A model generated the notes under the pieces. The model worked only from the letters and a program-made list of their open reading frames with translations, was not told the DNA's origin and searched no databases. Shown here piece by piece: positions 1 to 8,812 of a stretch of 32,210 bases of DNA. This DNA comes from Actinomycetota bacterium (GTDB taxonomy: Bacteria > Actinomycetota > Acidimicrobiia > IMCC26256 > PALSA-555): the NCBI GenBank assembly GCA_003140175.1, contig PLJD01000056.1:4385-36594 (forward strand), read 5' to 3'. The position numbers and the translations under genes were made by a program. Each line of letters begins with the position of its first letter. The first letter of the stretch is position 1.

Positions 1-85
1 GCCAGGTGACCTCGCTGCGCACGTGTGTCCCCCATCCCGGTGTGAGACTGAAATGCTCTGTCACGTCACCGGCAGCTCCCGTTCT

Positions 86-105
86 CAATCTCGACGTCAA
101 TCTTG
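86..105. promoter_or_regulatory. TetR-type operator, site A
   Basis: The 20-mer CAATCTCGACGTCAATCTTG is an imperfect palindrome centred on GACGTC (93-98). It matches five other sites in this window. It stands just before the LLM/kinase/ligase operon. A possible -10 (TACAGT, 116-121) follows it, so the operator would cover the -35 region. The assignment as a TetR operator is inference from the repeated occurrence and the TetR gene at 16468. Confidence 0.7.
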
Positions 106-159
106 GCAACGAGCGTACAGTCGCACCTGCCCGACACCCAGGCAACGAGTGAGACGCCA

Positions 160-1173
160 ATGCCACTGAAGATCGATGTCCAACTCTCGGACTCCGTGCT
201 CGACGCCGCCGATCGAGCGCGGGCGCTCGAGGGCACCGGCGTCGACGGCGTGTTCAGCTTCGAGAACTCCCATGACGTCTTCTTCCCGCTGGTGGCGGCG
301 GCATCGGTCGGCTCGCTCGACCTGATGACGAACGTCGCGATGGCGTTTCCCCGCAGCCCGATGCACTTCGCCCATGCCGCGTATGACCTGCAGCTGCTTT
401 CGGAAGGCCGCTTCCGCCTCGGTCTCGGGTCACAGGTGCGTGCACACGTCGAGAAGCGGTACGGCGCGCGGTGGGGCTCGCCCGTACCCCACATGCGCGA
501 GTGGGTGCAGGCGACCAAAGCGATTCTTCGGAGCTGGCAGGACGGCACGCGACTCGAGTTCCGGGGCGAGTACACGACGCACACGTTGATGACGCCGGCG
601 TTCAACCCGGGCCCGAACCCGTTTGGTGTGCCGAAGGTTCTCGTCGGGGCGCTCGGCCCCCGAATGAACTCCATGGCCGCCGAGGTCGCCGACGGCGTCC
701 TCGTGATGCCCTTCAACAGCGAGCGACACATGCGCGAGCGCACGTGGCCCGCGATTGATGAGGGGCTCCGGACGGCAGGACGGACCCGTGCCGACGTGGA
801 GATCAACGCGGAGGTCATCGTTGGAGTAGGTCGGAACGACGAGGAGTTGGAGGCTGCGCGTGGTGTCAAGTACGTGCTCGCGTTCTACGGATCGACCCCC
901 GCCTACCGAGCCGTTCTCGACCTCCATGGTTGGGGTGACCTGCAGGGAGAGCTCAACGCGCTCTCGAAGCGCGGCGAGTGGGGCGTCATGACGGATCTCA
1001 TCACCGACGAGATGGTCGAAGCGCTCTCGGTGCACGGAACACCCGACGCAGTCACGGCGGAGATCGTGCAGCGCTACGGCGACTGCGATCGGATCTGCGC
1101 CTACTTCCCGGGATACCGAGCCGGCGATGACCTGATCGCTGACTTCGTTGCTGCAATGAGAGACGCGTCGTAG
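160..1173 (+). CDS. LLM-class F420-dependent oxidoreductase (MSMEG_2256-like family)
   Basis: This is a luciferase-like monooxygenase-fold oxidoreductase of about 337 residues, the usual size. Such proteins use F420 (sometimes FMN) for hydride transfer on an unidentified substrate in the cytoplasm. The opening MPLKIDVQL, the GLGSQV segment near residue 88 and the LVGALGP segment near residue 161 are typical of the TIGR03617-like branch. I chose ATG 160. A TTG at 103 is in frame, but it lies inside operator A and upstream of the probable -10, so it would not be transcribed from that promoter. It is the first gene of an operon with a kinase and two acyl-CoA synthetases. The family call is firm; the F420 preference comes from family knowledge and was not read from residues. 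Confidence 0.88.
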   Translation: MPLKIDVQLSDSVLDAADRARALEGTGVDGVFSFENSHDVFFPLVAAASVGSLDLMTNVAMAFPRSPMHFAHAAYDLQLLSEGRFRLGLGSQVRAHVEKRYGARWGSPVPHMREWVQATKAILRSWQDGTRLEFRGEYTTHTLMTPAFNPGPNPFGVPKVLVGALGPRMNSMAAEVADGVLVMPFNSERHMRERTWPAIDEGLRTAGRTRADVEINAEVIVGVGRNDEELEAARGVKYVLAFYGSTPAYRAVLDLHGWGDLQGELNALSKRGEWGVMTDLITDEMVEALSVHGTPDAVTAEIVQRYGDCDRICAYFPGYRAGDDLIADFVAAMRDAS

Positions 1174-1223
1174 CGTGCGCCGGGATTGCACCGCGTCGGT
1201 CTGACACTTGAGGGGGATCTTCG

Positions 1224-2282
1224 GTGGTTGACAAGGCGGCATTTCCTGTAGAGACCGACGAGCTAAGCCCACAGTGGTTCTCGAGCGTGCTCGGGCGCGA
1301 CGTGACCGAGGCCACCGTGGCGGATCGCAGCTCGGGGACCACGGGCCGGGCGCGGGTCGCGCTCCGTGGCGAGCCCCAGCTCCCGGAGACGGTCTTCGTG
1401 AAGCTTGCCCCGTTCGACGAGTGGCAGCGCTCGCTCGTTGACAAGACCGGAATGGGTGTGGCCGAGGCGCGGTTCTACCGAGACCTAGCAACCGACGTCC
1501 CGGTACGGGTGCCGGGTGTGTGGTTCGCCGACACCGACGGTGACCGCTACGTGATGGTGCTCGAGGATCTGGTGTCGAGCGGGTGCACGTTCCCCAGCCC
1601 TCACGATGCCGACATCGAGGGCCGCGCGGGCGACATCGTGGATCGGCTCGCGGCGCTACACGCGCGGTTCTGGGAGTCGGACCGATTCGAGCCCGGTGGC
1701 GACCTCGACTGGCTCGCAACCCGCGCGAGCAAACGAGGTGGTGGGGGGCGTACCTTCATCGAGCGGGCTGTCCAAGCGCTCGGCGACACAATGGACGAGT
1801 CGTTCCACCGGATCGCCGACATCTACCTGACGCACACCGAGGACATCGTGCGCCTCTGGACCGCCGGTGCGGGCACGCTCGTGCATGGCGATCCGCACCT
1901 CGGCAACCTCTTCGTCGACGTCGAGGCCGGCGGCTGCACAGGGTTCCTCGACTGGGCCGTGCTATGCAAGGCGCCCGGTATGCGCGACGTGGCTTACGTG
2001 CTGTGCAACTCCATCCCGACGGAGGCGCGCGAGGCGCATGAGCGCGGGCTGGTCGAGCGCTATTGCGACCTGCTCGCCGCCGCCGGCATCGAGCTCGACC
2101 TCGCGGAGGCGTGGGACCAATACCGCCTGTTCGCCGTCTACTCCTGGGTCTCGGCGACCGCGACCGCAGGGATGGGCTCGAAATGGCAGTCGCTCGACAT
2201 CGGGGTGAGCGCCACCAAACGGACGACGGCTGCGTGCGCGCACATCGACAGCGCGGGCTTGCTCGAATCGCTGCTCGGTTGA
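1224..2282 (+). CDS. APH-family phosphotransferase (ecdysteroid-kinase-like)
   Basis: A small-molecule kinase of the aminoglycoside phosphotransferase/ecdysteroid kinase fold, 352 residues. The catalytic loop HGDPHLGN lies near residue 220, with Asp as base and Asn for metal. The metal-binding FLDWA follows near residue 240, a W variant of the DxD/DFG-like motif. It starts with GTG 1224, preceded at good spacing by GAGGGGGA (1209-1216). It follows the LLM gene by 50 nt and precedes a ligase by 13 nt, so it is in the operon. In such actinobacterial clusters these kinases sit beside acyl-CoA enzymes and may phosphorylate a hydroxylated intermediate; that role is inference. Two decayed relatives occur at 18465-18710 and 22601-22834. 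Confidence 0.83.
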   Translation: MVDKAAFPVETDELSPQWFSSVLGRDVTEATVADRSSGTTGRARVALRGEPQLPETVFVKLAPFDEWQRSLVDKTGMGVAEARFYRDLATDVPVRVPGVWFADTDGDRYVMVLEDLVSSGCTFPSPHDADIEGRAGDIVDRLAALHARFWESDRFEPGGDLDWLATRASKRGGGGRTFIERAVQALGDTMDESFHRIADIYLTHTEDIVRLWTAGAGTLVHGDPHLGNLFVDVEAGGCTGFLDWAVLCKAPGMRDVAYVLCNSIPTEAREAHERGLVERYCDLLAAAGIELDLAEAWDQYRLFAVYSWVSATATAGMGSKWQSLDIGVSATKRTTAACAHIDSAGLLESLLG

Positions 2283-2295
2283 GGAAGGTTCACCG

Positions 2296-3951
2296 ATGAC
2301 AGACTCGGGGCGGTGGCCGGTGCGACCGGTTCCCGCACTCCTCCGAGATCGCTACCTCCAAACGGGAGCGTGGCACGACGACACGCTCGGTGCGCTCGTC
2401 GATCGCTCGCTGGCTGCGGTCCCGGACGCCGGGATCCACATTTGGTCGGAGTCGAGGCCATGGCACGGGACCTACGCAGCTATCCATGCCGAGGCGCGTC
2501 GTCTCCTCGGCGCGCTGCGTGCCGCGGGTCTTGAGCGGGGTGACGTGGTCGCGTTCCAGCTGCCGAACTGGCGAGAGGCCGTCGTCGCGTTCTACGCCCT
2601 GGCGATGGGCGACTTCGTGCTCGTGCCCATCGTGCCCATCTACGGGCCGAAGGAGGTTCGGTTCATCCTTGGGCAGTGCGGAGCACGCGCGTACATCTCG
2701 GCTGATCGGTACGGGCATGTCGACTACCTCGACGTCGTCGACGGTGCCGGGCCGGATGAGCTGCCCGAGCTGGCAGTGCATCTCGTCGTCGGCTCCAAGG
2801 GCTCGGGCGAGCCGGTGCCACGACTCGGATGGGACGTGGTCGATGGTTCGTCCCCGGTCGCACCCGACCCACGCGCCGAGGCGGACGATGTATGCGTCCT
2901 CGCCTACACGTCGGGGACCACAAGTGATCCCAAGGGTGTCATGCACAGCCATCGGACGCTGCTCGCCGAACTCGAGCACATGCGGCTCTGGATCACGCGG
3001 GGTTCGCCGATTCTCATGGGTTCGCCGGTCACCCACGCCACCGGAATGTTGGGAGCCGTGCTCGCGCCGCTCACGCTGGGCCAGGACATCCACCTGATCG
3101 ACCGCTGGGATCCAACCCGTGTTCTCGACATCATGGTTGAGGCCGATATTGGCGCAGGCACGGGAGCCTCCGTGTTCCTCGCGAGCATCCTCGACCACCC
3201 GGGCTTCACACCCGAGCACGCGCGCCGGATCCCACGCGTAGGACTCGGCGGAGCGCCAGTTCCCTCCGTGCTCGCCGAGCGTGCCGCTGCGCAGGGAATC
3301 ACGATCATACGCGCGTACGGCTCGACCGAGCACCCGTCAATCACCGGGTCGTCGTTCGACGACCCAGCCGCCAAGCGGCACGCCACCGACGGTCGGCCGT
3401 TGCCCGGTGTTGACATCCGCCTGGTCGATTCGGACGGCCGGCCGGTGCCGGCCGGCGAGCCGGGAGAGATCTGGTCGCGCGGTCCCGATCTCTGTGTCGG
3501 CTACACCGATCCCTCGCTCACTCGGGAGGCCTTCGACGACGACGGCTGGTATCGCACCGGCGATCTGGGCGTCCTCGACGACGACGGTTTCGTCACGATC
3601 ACTGATCGACTGAACGATGTGATCATCCGCGGCGGTGAGAACATCTCGGCCGCTGAGGTCGAGCAGGCGATCACAGCGCTGGAGCAGGTGGCCGAGGTGG
3701 CGGTCGTCGCCGCGCCCGACGAGCGTCTCGGAGAGCACGCGTGTGCGGTGGTTCGCCTCGCTCCGGGCGTACATCCGCTCGGGTTGGACAAGGTCACGGC
3801 GCACCTCGAGCGCGTCGGCCTCGCGCGTCAGAAGTGGCCCGAGGCGCTGCTGCTCGTCGATGACTTCCCTCGCACCGCCACGGGGAAGGTGCGCAAGGTC
3901 GACCTGCGGAGACAACTGCGCACGGAGAGCTCCTCCCGGTGGACGCGCTGA
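2296..3951 (+). CDS. Acyl-CoA synthetase (AMP-dependent ligase)
   Basis: An ANL-superfamily adenylating enzyme of 551 residues that should activate a carboxylic acid to its CoA thioester through an acyl-AMP. Visible motifs, in order: the P-loop YTSGTTSDPKG near residue 204, the YGSTEHPS A5-type motif near residue 340, the GDL hinge region near residue 421, RGGENISAAEVE near 446, and the C-terminal catalytic Lys in TATGKVRK near 530. All key elements are intact. ATG 2296 follows GAGGAAGG closely. Its stop overlaps the next ligase's ATG (TGATG at 3949-3953), which implies translational coupling. The substrate is unknown; the best comparison is to medium-chain or cyclic-acid CoA ligases. Confidence 0.9.
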   Translation: MTDSGRWPVRPVPALLRDRYLQTGAWHDDTLGALVDRSLAAVPDAGIHIWSESRPWHGTYAAIHAEARRLLGALRAAGLERGDVVAFQLPNWREAVVAFYALAMGDFVLVPIVPIYGPKEVRFILGQCGARAYISADRYGHVDYLDVVDGAGPDELPELAVHLVVGSKGSGEPVPRLGWDVVDGSSPVAPDPRAEADDVCVLAYTSGTTSDPKGVMHSHRTLLAELEHMRLWITRGSPILMGSPVTHATGMLGAVLAPLTLGQDIHLIDRWDPTRVLDIMVEADIGAGTGASVFLASILDHPGFTPEHARRIPRVGLGGAPVPSVLAERAAAQGITIIRAYGSTEHPSITGSSFDDPAAKRHATDGRPLPGVDIRLVDSDGRPVPAGEPGEIWSRGPDLCVGYTDPSLTREAFDDDGWYRTGDLGVLDDDGFVTITDRLNDVIIRGGENISAAEVEQAITALEQVAEVAVVAAPDERLGEHACAVVRLAPGVHPLGLDKVTAHLERVGLARQKWPEALLLVDDFPRTATGKVRKVDLRRQLRTESSSRWTR

Positions 3952-5540
3952 TGGACGCCGCGGCCGCGCAGATCGTCGACTTCCAGACGCGCGGTCAGGA
4001 CATCCCGCAGCTGCTCGCCCATTGGGCGCATTACCGGCCCGACCATCCGGCGTTGGTGTGGGACCCCGGGTCCGACGCGGTGCGCTCATGGACGTATGGC
4101 GAACTGCTCTCCGATGTCCGCCGCCTCGCGGCCGGCCTGTCGGAGCGCGGGATCCGGCGCGGCGAAACGGTGCTGATCCATTCCGACAACTCTCCCGAGC
4201 TGATCCTGGTCTGGCTGGCATGCGCGACCGTCGGTGCGATCGGTGTGGCGACGAACACCAAGTCGGTCGCCGGCGAGATCGCCTACTTCGCGAGCAAAGC
4301 GCGCTGTGTGGCCGCGATCACGCAACCGCCATACGCAGCGATGGTCGCCGAAGCGGCCCCGGCGGTGCGCTGGATCGCCGTGACGGACACCGTTGGTGGC
4401 GGTCCGGCGGACGACCTGGGGCCGAGATCCTTGCGTTTCGCGGAGCTGTTCGCCGACGCGGAGCAGTGGCGAGGACGGCCGATCGAACCGATGCTGCCCG
4501 CCGGCATCATGTTCACATCGGGGACGACAAGCCGACCGAAGGCGGTCGTGCACACGCACGCGAACGCCGTCTGGGCTGCCCGCACTGGCCCGAGGAACAT
4601 CGACCTCGGCCCGGACGATCGGTACCTGATCTACCTGCCCTTCTTCCACACGAACGCGCAGGGCTGGTCGTTCTTCGCCGTGCTGGGCGTCGGCGCGACC
4701 GCGGTGCTCGTGCCGAAGTGGTCGACCAGCCGCTTCTGGGAGTGCGTGACCCGCCACAGTGTCACGCACATCTCGCTGCTGCCGTTCGTCATGCCGGTGC
4801 TGCAGGGCCCCGAGCGTCCTGAGGCGCATACGCTACGCGTCGGCGTGTTCGGCCTCGTCAGTCGCGATCTCGGACGCAAACTGGCTATCTCGGTTTACTC
4901 CGCGTTTGGGATGACGGAGACGGTGACGCACTCCATCGTGGGGAAGCCGGTGGAGCACCTTCCCGACTTCTCGATGGGGCACGTCGCGCCGGGGTACGAG
5001 ATCGCAGTCGTCGACAAGGACAGCGGCCGACTCTGCGCCGAGGGCGAGCCGGGCGAGCTCTGGCTGCGCGGCACGCGCGGTATCCAGCTCTTCCTCGAGT
5101 ACTTCGACAATCCCGAGGCGAACGACGCAGCCTTCGAGGACGGCTGGTTCAAGACGGGTGACATGGTGCGGATGGGAAAGGGCGGCAACGTCTTCTACCA
5201 GGAGCGCGACAAGGATCTGTTGAAGGTCGGCGGGGAGAACGTCTCGGCGGTGGAGGTCGAAGGGCTCATCTCGACCGTCCCCGGTATCGACCGTGTCGCG
5301 GTCGTCGGCAAGAGTGATGACTTCCTGGGGCAGGTCGTCGTCGCCTTCGTGATCGCCGCGCCGGACGCGCCCGAAGCGACCACGCTCGAGTCGACAGTGA
5401 TCGCAACGTGCGCGGAACGGCTTGCCTCATTCAAGGTGCCCAGGGCTGTCTACGTCGTCGGCGAGTTCCCGACGGGGATGCTCGACAAGCTGCTCAAGAA
5501 CAAGCTTCGGGAGCTCGCTGACGCACAGCCTCCCGTCTGA
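3951..5540 (+). CDS. Acyl-CoA synthetase, crotonobetaine/carnitine-CoA ligase-like
   Basis: A second ANL-family acyl-CoA synthetase, about 529 residues, distinct from its upstream neighbour. Motifs: FTSGTTSRPKAVVH near residue 187, FHTNAQGW (a CaiC-like feature) near 230, the AFGMTETVTH motif, GDM hinge near 402, and VGGENVSAVEVE. The C-terminal catalytic lysine is retained but the usual TGK context reads MLDKLLKNK near 511. The start is ATG 3951, overlapping the previous stop; GTG 3939 with GGAG 10 nt upstream is an alternative that adds four residues. It is the last gene of the operon, convergent with the SnoaL-like gene 30 nt away. Two adjacent ligases suggest two different acids, or one acid at two stages. 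Confidence 0.88.
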   Translation: MDAAAAQIVDFQTRGQDIPQLLAHWAHYRPDHPALVWDPGSDAVRSWTYGELLSDVRRLAAGLSERGIRRGETVLIHSDNSPELILVWLACATVGAIGVATNTKSVAGEIAYFASKARCVAAITQPPYAAMVAEAAPAVRWIAVTDTVGGGPADDLGPRSLRFAELFADAEQWRGRPIEPMLPAGIMFTSGTTSRPKAVVHTHANAVWAARTGPRNIDLGPDDRYLIYLPFFHTNAQGWSFFAVLGVGATAVLVPKWSTSRFWECVTRHSVTHISLLPFVMPVLQGPERPEAHTLRVGVFGLVSRDLGRKLAISVYSAFGMTETVTHSIVGKPVEHLPDFSMGHVAPGYEIAVVDKDSGRLCAEGEPGELWLRGTRGIQLFLEYFDNPEANDAAFEDGWFKTGDMVRMGKGGNVFYQERDKDLLKVGGENVSAVEVEGLISTVPGIDRVAVVGKSDDFLGQVVVAFVIAAPDAPEATTLESTVIATCAERLASFKVPRAVYVVGEFPTGMLDKLLKNKLRELADAQPPV

Positions 5541-5569
5541 AGCGTCGTCGACATCGATGGGGTCCGCAC

Positions 5570-5974
5570 TCAGGGCGCGCCTTCCATGATCTCGATGTCC
5601 CGGCGCTCGATTATCCAACGAGCGCCGTCGCGGCGGAGGCGGTCTCGGTAGCGACCCGCGATCGTGGGTGCGACGACGCCGTCGACCAGGCGGAGGAACA
5701 CGTAGTCGGACACGGCCGTGGCGTGGTTACCGTCAACGTCGACAATGATGTTCATCGTCAGGTGCTTGCCACGTCGCTCCGCTGGCTGACGGTTCGCAAA
5801 CCAGGTCATCAGCGCGTCGCGGCCCGCGACCACCTCTTCGTCGAACGCCACCGAGCCGTCGAGTGCGAATAGCTCGACGAGTCGAGCGAAATCGCCGTCA
5901 TCGCACAGGTGGCAGTACATCGCGAGCGTCCTCGTGACGGCGAACTCGTCTTTCAGCGCGGCGTCGTCAAGCAT
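5570..5974 (-). CDS. SnoaL-like (NTF2-fold) protein
   Basis: A small alpha+beta-barrel protein of the SnoaL_4/NTF2 superfamily. The N-terminal helices carry the family pattern of a YCHLCDDGDF segment followed by a LFALDGSVAF strand. A C-terminal RWIIERRDIEIM strand closes the cone-shaped fold. Members act as dehydratases, isomerases or ring-hydroxylating subunits, and many have no known reaction. The start is uncertain: ATG 5974 gives the usual family N-terminus, while TTG 6001 lies 3 nt after the upstream stop. It is the last gene of the acyl-CoA dehydrogenase operon read from operator B. A second SnoaL-like gene (8813-9214) sits in the neighbouring operon, so two related steps are likely. 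Confidence 0.78.
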   Translation of the reverse strand: MLDDAALKDEFAVTRTLAMYCHLCDDGDFARLVELFALDGSVAFDEEVVAGRDALMTWFANRQPAERRGKHLTMNIIVDVDGNHATAVSDYVFLRLVDGVVAPTIAGRYRDRLRRDGARWIIERRDIEIMEGAP

Positions 5975-6004
5975 GGTCCCCCACTGTTCGGCCGATAGCA
6001 ATTG

Positions 6005-7180
6005 TCACGAATCTCGCGGCAAGCCGAGAAGCTGTCTCCCGACGAGGCCGCGGAGGATCTCGGAAGCGCCGCCGGAGATCGTCAACGCTCGACTCCACAG
6101 AAAGTTCTCGTACCAGCGAGTGACGACTTCCGCTTCGGCGGCATCTACGGAGATCGACGAGGCGATGATCTCCAGGGCGAGCTCACACAGCTCCACGTTG
6201 AGCTCCGTGTACGCCAGCTTCGCGAGCGGCCCGTCACTCGGGTGCTCCTCGTTCTGGAGGATCCGCTCGACTGTATCGCGCACGATGAGCTTCACGCCCT
6301 CGACCTTGCTCAGCGCGGCAGCAAGCTGAGCCTGAATGTCCTCGTGCGCGATCGCGATCGTGCCGTCGGGGATCCGAGCGGCTCGGCACAACGACACGAG
6401 ATCCCCGAACATCATCTCCAGCTGCACTGCGTTCGCACCGACAAACGCTCGCTCGGACGCGAGGCCCGACGTGACGACCGCCCACCCGCCGCCAAGGTCG
6501 CCGAGCACGTGCTCCGGACCGAGTCGCACCTCGTCGAGGAACACCTCGCAGAACTCCGAAGACCCCGTCATCTCGCGGATCGGACGGATCTCGATGCCCG
6601 GCAGGTGCATCGGGACTGCAAACGCCGTGAGGCCGGCGTGCCGATCAACCGATGGATCCGTCCGGGCGAGCAGCATCCCCATGTCGGCCCACTGCGCATC
6701 GGTACTCCACGCCTTCTGCCCTGTCACCACGAAGTCGGTGCCCTTCGGCTCCGCCCGAGTGCGCAACGACGCGAGGTCGCTGCCCGCGTCGGGCTCGCTG
6801 AAGAGCTGACACCAGATGTGCTCTCCCCGCCGGATGTGGTGAAGCAGGTCGGCCTTCTGTCGATCAGTCCCGAATGCGAGGATGGCGTGACTCGCGAGCA
6901 TCACCTGATCGAGTGGGCGATAGGCACGGGCGCGGAACAACTCCTCCATGAGGACGAGGTCATGCAGCGGATGGTGGTCCGGTGTGCCGCCCCACTCGGC
7001 CGGCCAACCGGCGCCGAGATAGCCCGCCTCGTACAACTCGCGGAGCCAACGCCGAATCTCGCGCTGCTCGTCCGGGCTCTGAGGGACCCGGACTCCTTCC
7101 TGGTGTCGGAGACGCGGCGCTCGTGCGGCAATGAACGCGCGGACCTCCTCGCGGAAGGGCTCCGCCGGCTCAGCGTTCAT
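6005..7180 (-). CDS. Acyl-CoA dehydrogenase, large (FAD-motif) subunit
   Basis: A FadE-type acyl-CoA dehydrogenase, about 391 residues. It has the complete FAD/substrate signature FSEPDAGSDLASLRTRA near residues 123-139, VTGQKAWST after it, and a C-terminal SGGASEILRGLVGRQLLGLP tail. The tail replaces the YEGT motif of classical medium-chain enzymes (the Glu there is Ser/Gly), as in the heteromeric FadE pairs of actinobacterial steroid degradation, where the base lies elsewhere. ATG 7180 has GGAG close upstream and overlaps the end of the preceding dehydrogenase gene by 11 nt. The pair probably forms an alpha2beta2 enzyme that desaturates a bulky acyl-CoA; this is inference from the arrangement. 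Confidence 0.88.
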   Translation of the reverse strand: MNAEPAEPFREEVRAFIAARAPRLRHQEGVRVPQSPDEQREIRRWLRELYEAGYLGAGWPAEWGGTPDHHPLHDLVLMEELFRARAYRPLDQVMLASHAILAFGTDRQKADLLHHIRRGEHIWCQLFSEPDAGSDLASLRTRAEPKGTDFVVTGQKAWSTDAQWADMGMLLARTDPSVDRHAGLTAFAVPMHLPGIEIRPIREMTGSSEFCEVFLDEVRLGPEHVLGDLGGGWAVVTSGLASERAFVGANAVQLEMMFGDLVSLCRAARIPDGTIAIAHEDIQAQLAAALSKVEGVKLIVRDTVERILQNEEHPSDGPLAKLAYTELNVELCELALEIIASSISVDAAEAEVVTRWYENFLWSRALTISGGASEILRGLVGRQLLGLPRDS

Positions 7181-8219
7181 GGCTCCGACGTCCCAACCAA
7201 CCCTCGAACCCGGCAAGGGAGCGTGCCGCCGACCGCGGATTGCGCCCCAGGCGGGCATTGTGGTGGGCGCGTCGCTCGTAGTGGTGCAACCCGTGCTCCC
7301 AAGTGAACCCGATCGCGCCGGTGAGCTGGACCAGATCGTGCAGGACGTGCGTCGCCTCGGAGCTCACTGCCAGTTCGGCGAGTGCAACCTCGCGAGCCGC
7401 GCGCGGGCTGCCATCTCCGAGCATCCGGGCGGCTTCCGCGACGCCAAGCGACATCGCGCGCGTGCGCACCGCGTGATCGACGAGGCGATGCTGCACCGCC
7501 TGGAATGCGCCGATCGGGCGTCCGAAGGCGTGCCGGTCACGCACGTAGCTGACTGTGCGATGGAGCATGCGCTCCACGCCACCGAGCGTGTCGGCCGCGA
7601 GGAGCAGGCGGTATAGGGGGAGCGCCGACGTGCCGCCGGAGCACCGCAGGGCCGGCACGTGGTCCAACCGGACTTCGCCGCACGACCGGCTCACATCGAA
7701 GGTCGGGAGGATGGGGTCGACCGTCCATGCCTTCGGTTCGGCCACGAGTAGCGCGTCCAGCGAAGACGGTGCCATGAGGAGCAGGGCATCTGCTGTCGCG
7801 GCGCCGTCGACAAGCGACGCGACGCCTGTGATCCCGTCGCCACCGGACTTATCTGCCGCCGAGTTGAGGATGCCGAGCGCACAAACTCGTTCACCGGCGA
7901 GGATGCCGTCCACCAGCTCGGCCGGCGCGTCGACATCGGAACCGGCGAGCACGTGGACGCTGGCGATCAGACCCGCGTACGGGCTGCCGTGCAGCGCGCC
8001 ACCGAGCTCCTGCGAAGCCACGACCGCAGCCGCGACCTCGAACCCGTAGCCGCCGCGCGCCTTGGGCACGCAAAACCCCGCGACACCGAGTCCGGCCAGC
8101 AACGGCCAGCCAGCGCGCCAGTCGACTCCCATCTCCGGGATGGTGTCGCCCTTGGCCGTCCCGAGGGCGCCACGGAGCGCATCGCGCAGCTGGCGGAGTT
8201 CGCCCGTCTCGGTCGTCAG
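7170..8219 (-). CDS. Acyl-CoA dehydrogenase, small/partner subunit
   Basis: An acyl-CoA dehydrogenase-like protein whose C-terminal domain is clear: FGRPIGAFQAVQHRL near residue 230, then QLTGAIGFTWEHGLHHYERR. The central FSEPDAGSD signature is missing, so it is probably the partner of the next gene product. The first ATG (8132) cuts into the N-terminal helical domain: the 29 codons upstream read TTETGELRQLRDALRGAL and further like a normal dehydrogenase N-terminus, and an in-frame TGA lies at 8226-8228. The only start that keeps this domain is CTG 8219, preceded by AGAGG. A GTG at 8229 is in another frame. A start at ATG 8132 or a frameshift/sequence error remains possible. It is the first gene after operator B. 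Confidence 0.75.
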   Translation of the reverse strand: MTTETGELRQLRDALRGALGTAKGDTIPEMGVDWRAGWPLLAGLGVAGFCVPKARGGYGFEVAAAVVASQELGGALHGSPYAGLIASVHVLAGSDVDAPAELVDGILAGERVCALGILNSAADKSGGDGITGVASLVDGAATADALLLMAPSSLDALLVAEPKAWTVDPILPTFDVSRSCGEVRLDHVPALRCSGGTSALPLYRLLLAADTLGGVERMLHRTVSYVRDRHAFGRPIGAFQAVQHRLVDHAVRTRAMSLGVAEAARMLGDGSPRAAREVALAELAVSSEATHVLHDLVQLTGAIGFTWEHGLHHYERRAHHNARLGRNPRSAARSLAGFEGWLGRRSHER

Positions 8220-8257
8220 CGCCGGTCACCTCTCGCGTCCCTGCAGGAGGCAGGCAT
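8216..8257 (-). other. Possible 13-codon leader ORF before the dehydrogenase operon
   Basis: An ATG at 8257-8255, right after operator B, opens a 13-codon reading frame (MPASCRDARGDRR). Its TGA (8218-8216) overlaps the CTG proposed as start of the acyl-CoA dehydrogenase. With a promoter -10 of TACTAT upstream of the operator, the ATG would lie near the 5' end of the transcript. It could couple translation to the CTG. It could equally be chance; no homology supports it. Confidence 0.25.
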
Positions 8258-8260
8258 AGT

Positions 8261-8280
8261 GAATATCGACGTCGATCTTG
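8261..8280. promoter_or_regulatory. TetR-type operator, site B
   Basis: GAATATCGACGTCGATCTTG, a near-perfect palindrome around GACGTC (8268-8273). Reading on the minus strand, a -10 candidate TACTAT (8288-8283) ends just before it, so a bound regulator would cover the start point of the acyl-CoA dehydrogenase operon. The same arrangement of -10 then operator occurs at sites C and E. Confidence 0.75.
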
Positions 8281-8290
8281 ATAGTACGCG

Positions 8291-8812
8291 GCTCTGGTGC
8301 TCTGTGCCGCCGTTTGGGTCGCGTACCTCGCCCGAGTGATTCGACGCCGCGCGCCTCTTCGGCCGACGTTCCGAATCGCACCGCAATCCCCTTGGATCGA
8401 TCCGTAGCGTTATGCCCGACGGGCAGAACCCGTGGACGATGCCTCGTCGGACGCCGAACCCGGCGACAATTTCCGAACGGCCACATGCACGCCGCTCCGC
8501 AAATGCTCCAGCGCTATACCCCACCGCTGCGTCGCGCGAGCTTCGAGCACCTGCCCTCCACCCGCTTCCGACTTGCCCGCCACTCATCGACGCAGAGCGT
8601 CGAGCTGCATTCGGCCGAGCCACGGTGAACGCTCAGTCGGCGACTTGGAGCGCGAGGTTGACGTGCTGTTCCACGGATTCCAGGTACGACGTCATCGCCC
8701 CTCGAGAGGATTGTGTGCGGTACTCGTTACGTGCCGTACCTCTTTGAGGAGGCCATGGAAGAACGCCTGTGGGCCAACGCGCTGGGGCTGGGCGACAAGA
8801 GCTCGATCCCGC
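8291..8812. other. Intergenic region with no recognised gene
   Basis: About 520 bases between operator B and the end of the SnoaL-like gene. Open frames on both strands show no family motifs I recognise. A 20-codon minus-strand frame ending near 8637 (MTSYLESVEQHVNLALQVAD) looks protein-like and may be the tail of a lost gene, but it cannot be assigned. No clear terminator was seen. Confidence 0.5.

Noticed and set aside
103..159. TTG 103 as start of the first LLM gene
   Set aside because: It lies inside operator A and before the likely -10, and the family N-terminus begins at ATG 160.
5541..5569. GTCGTCGACATCGAT between two convergent genes as a seventh operator
   Set aside because: It lacks GACGTC and is positioned after both genes, not before any start.
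8681..8700. Another intergenic GACGTC (CAGGTACGACGTCATCGCCC)
   Set aside because: The arms do not fit the consensus and no gene start lies downstream; likely chance in GC-rich DNA.
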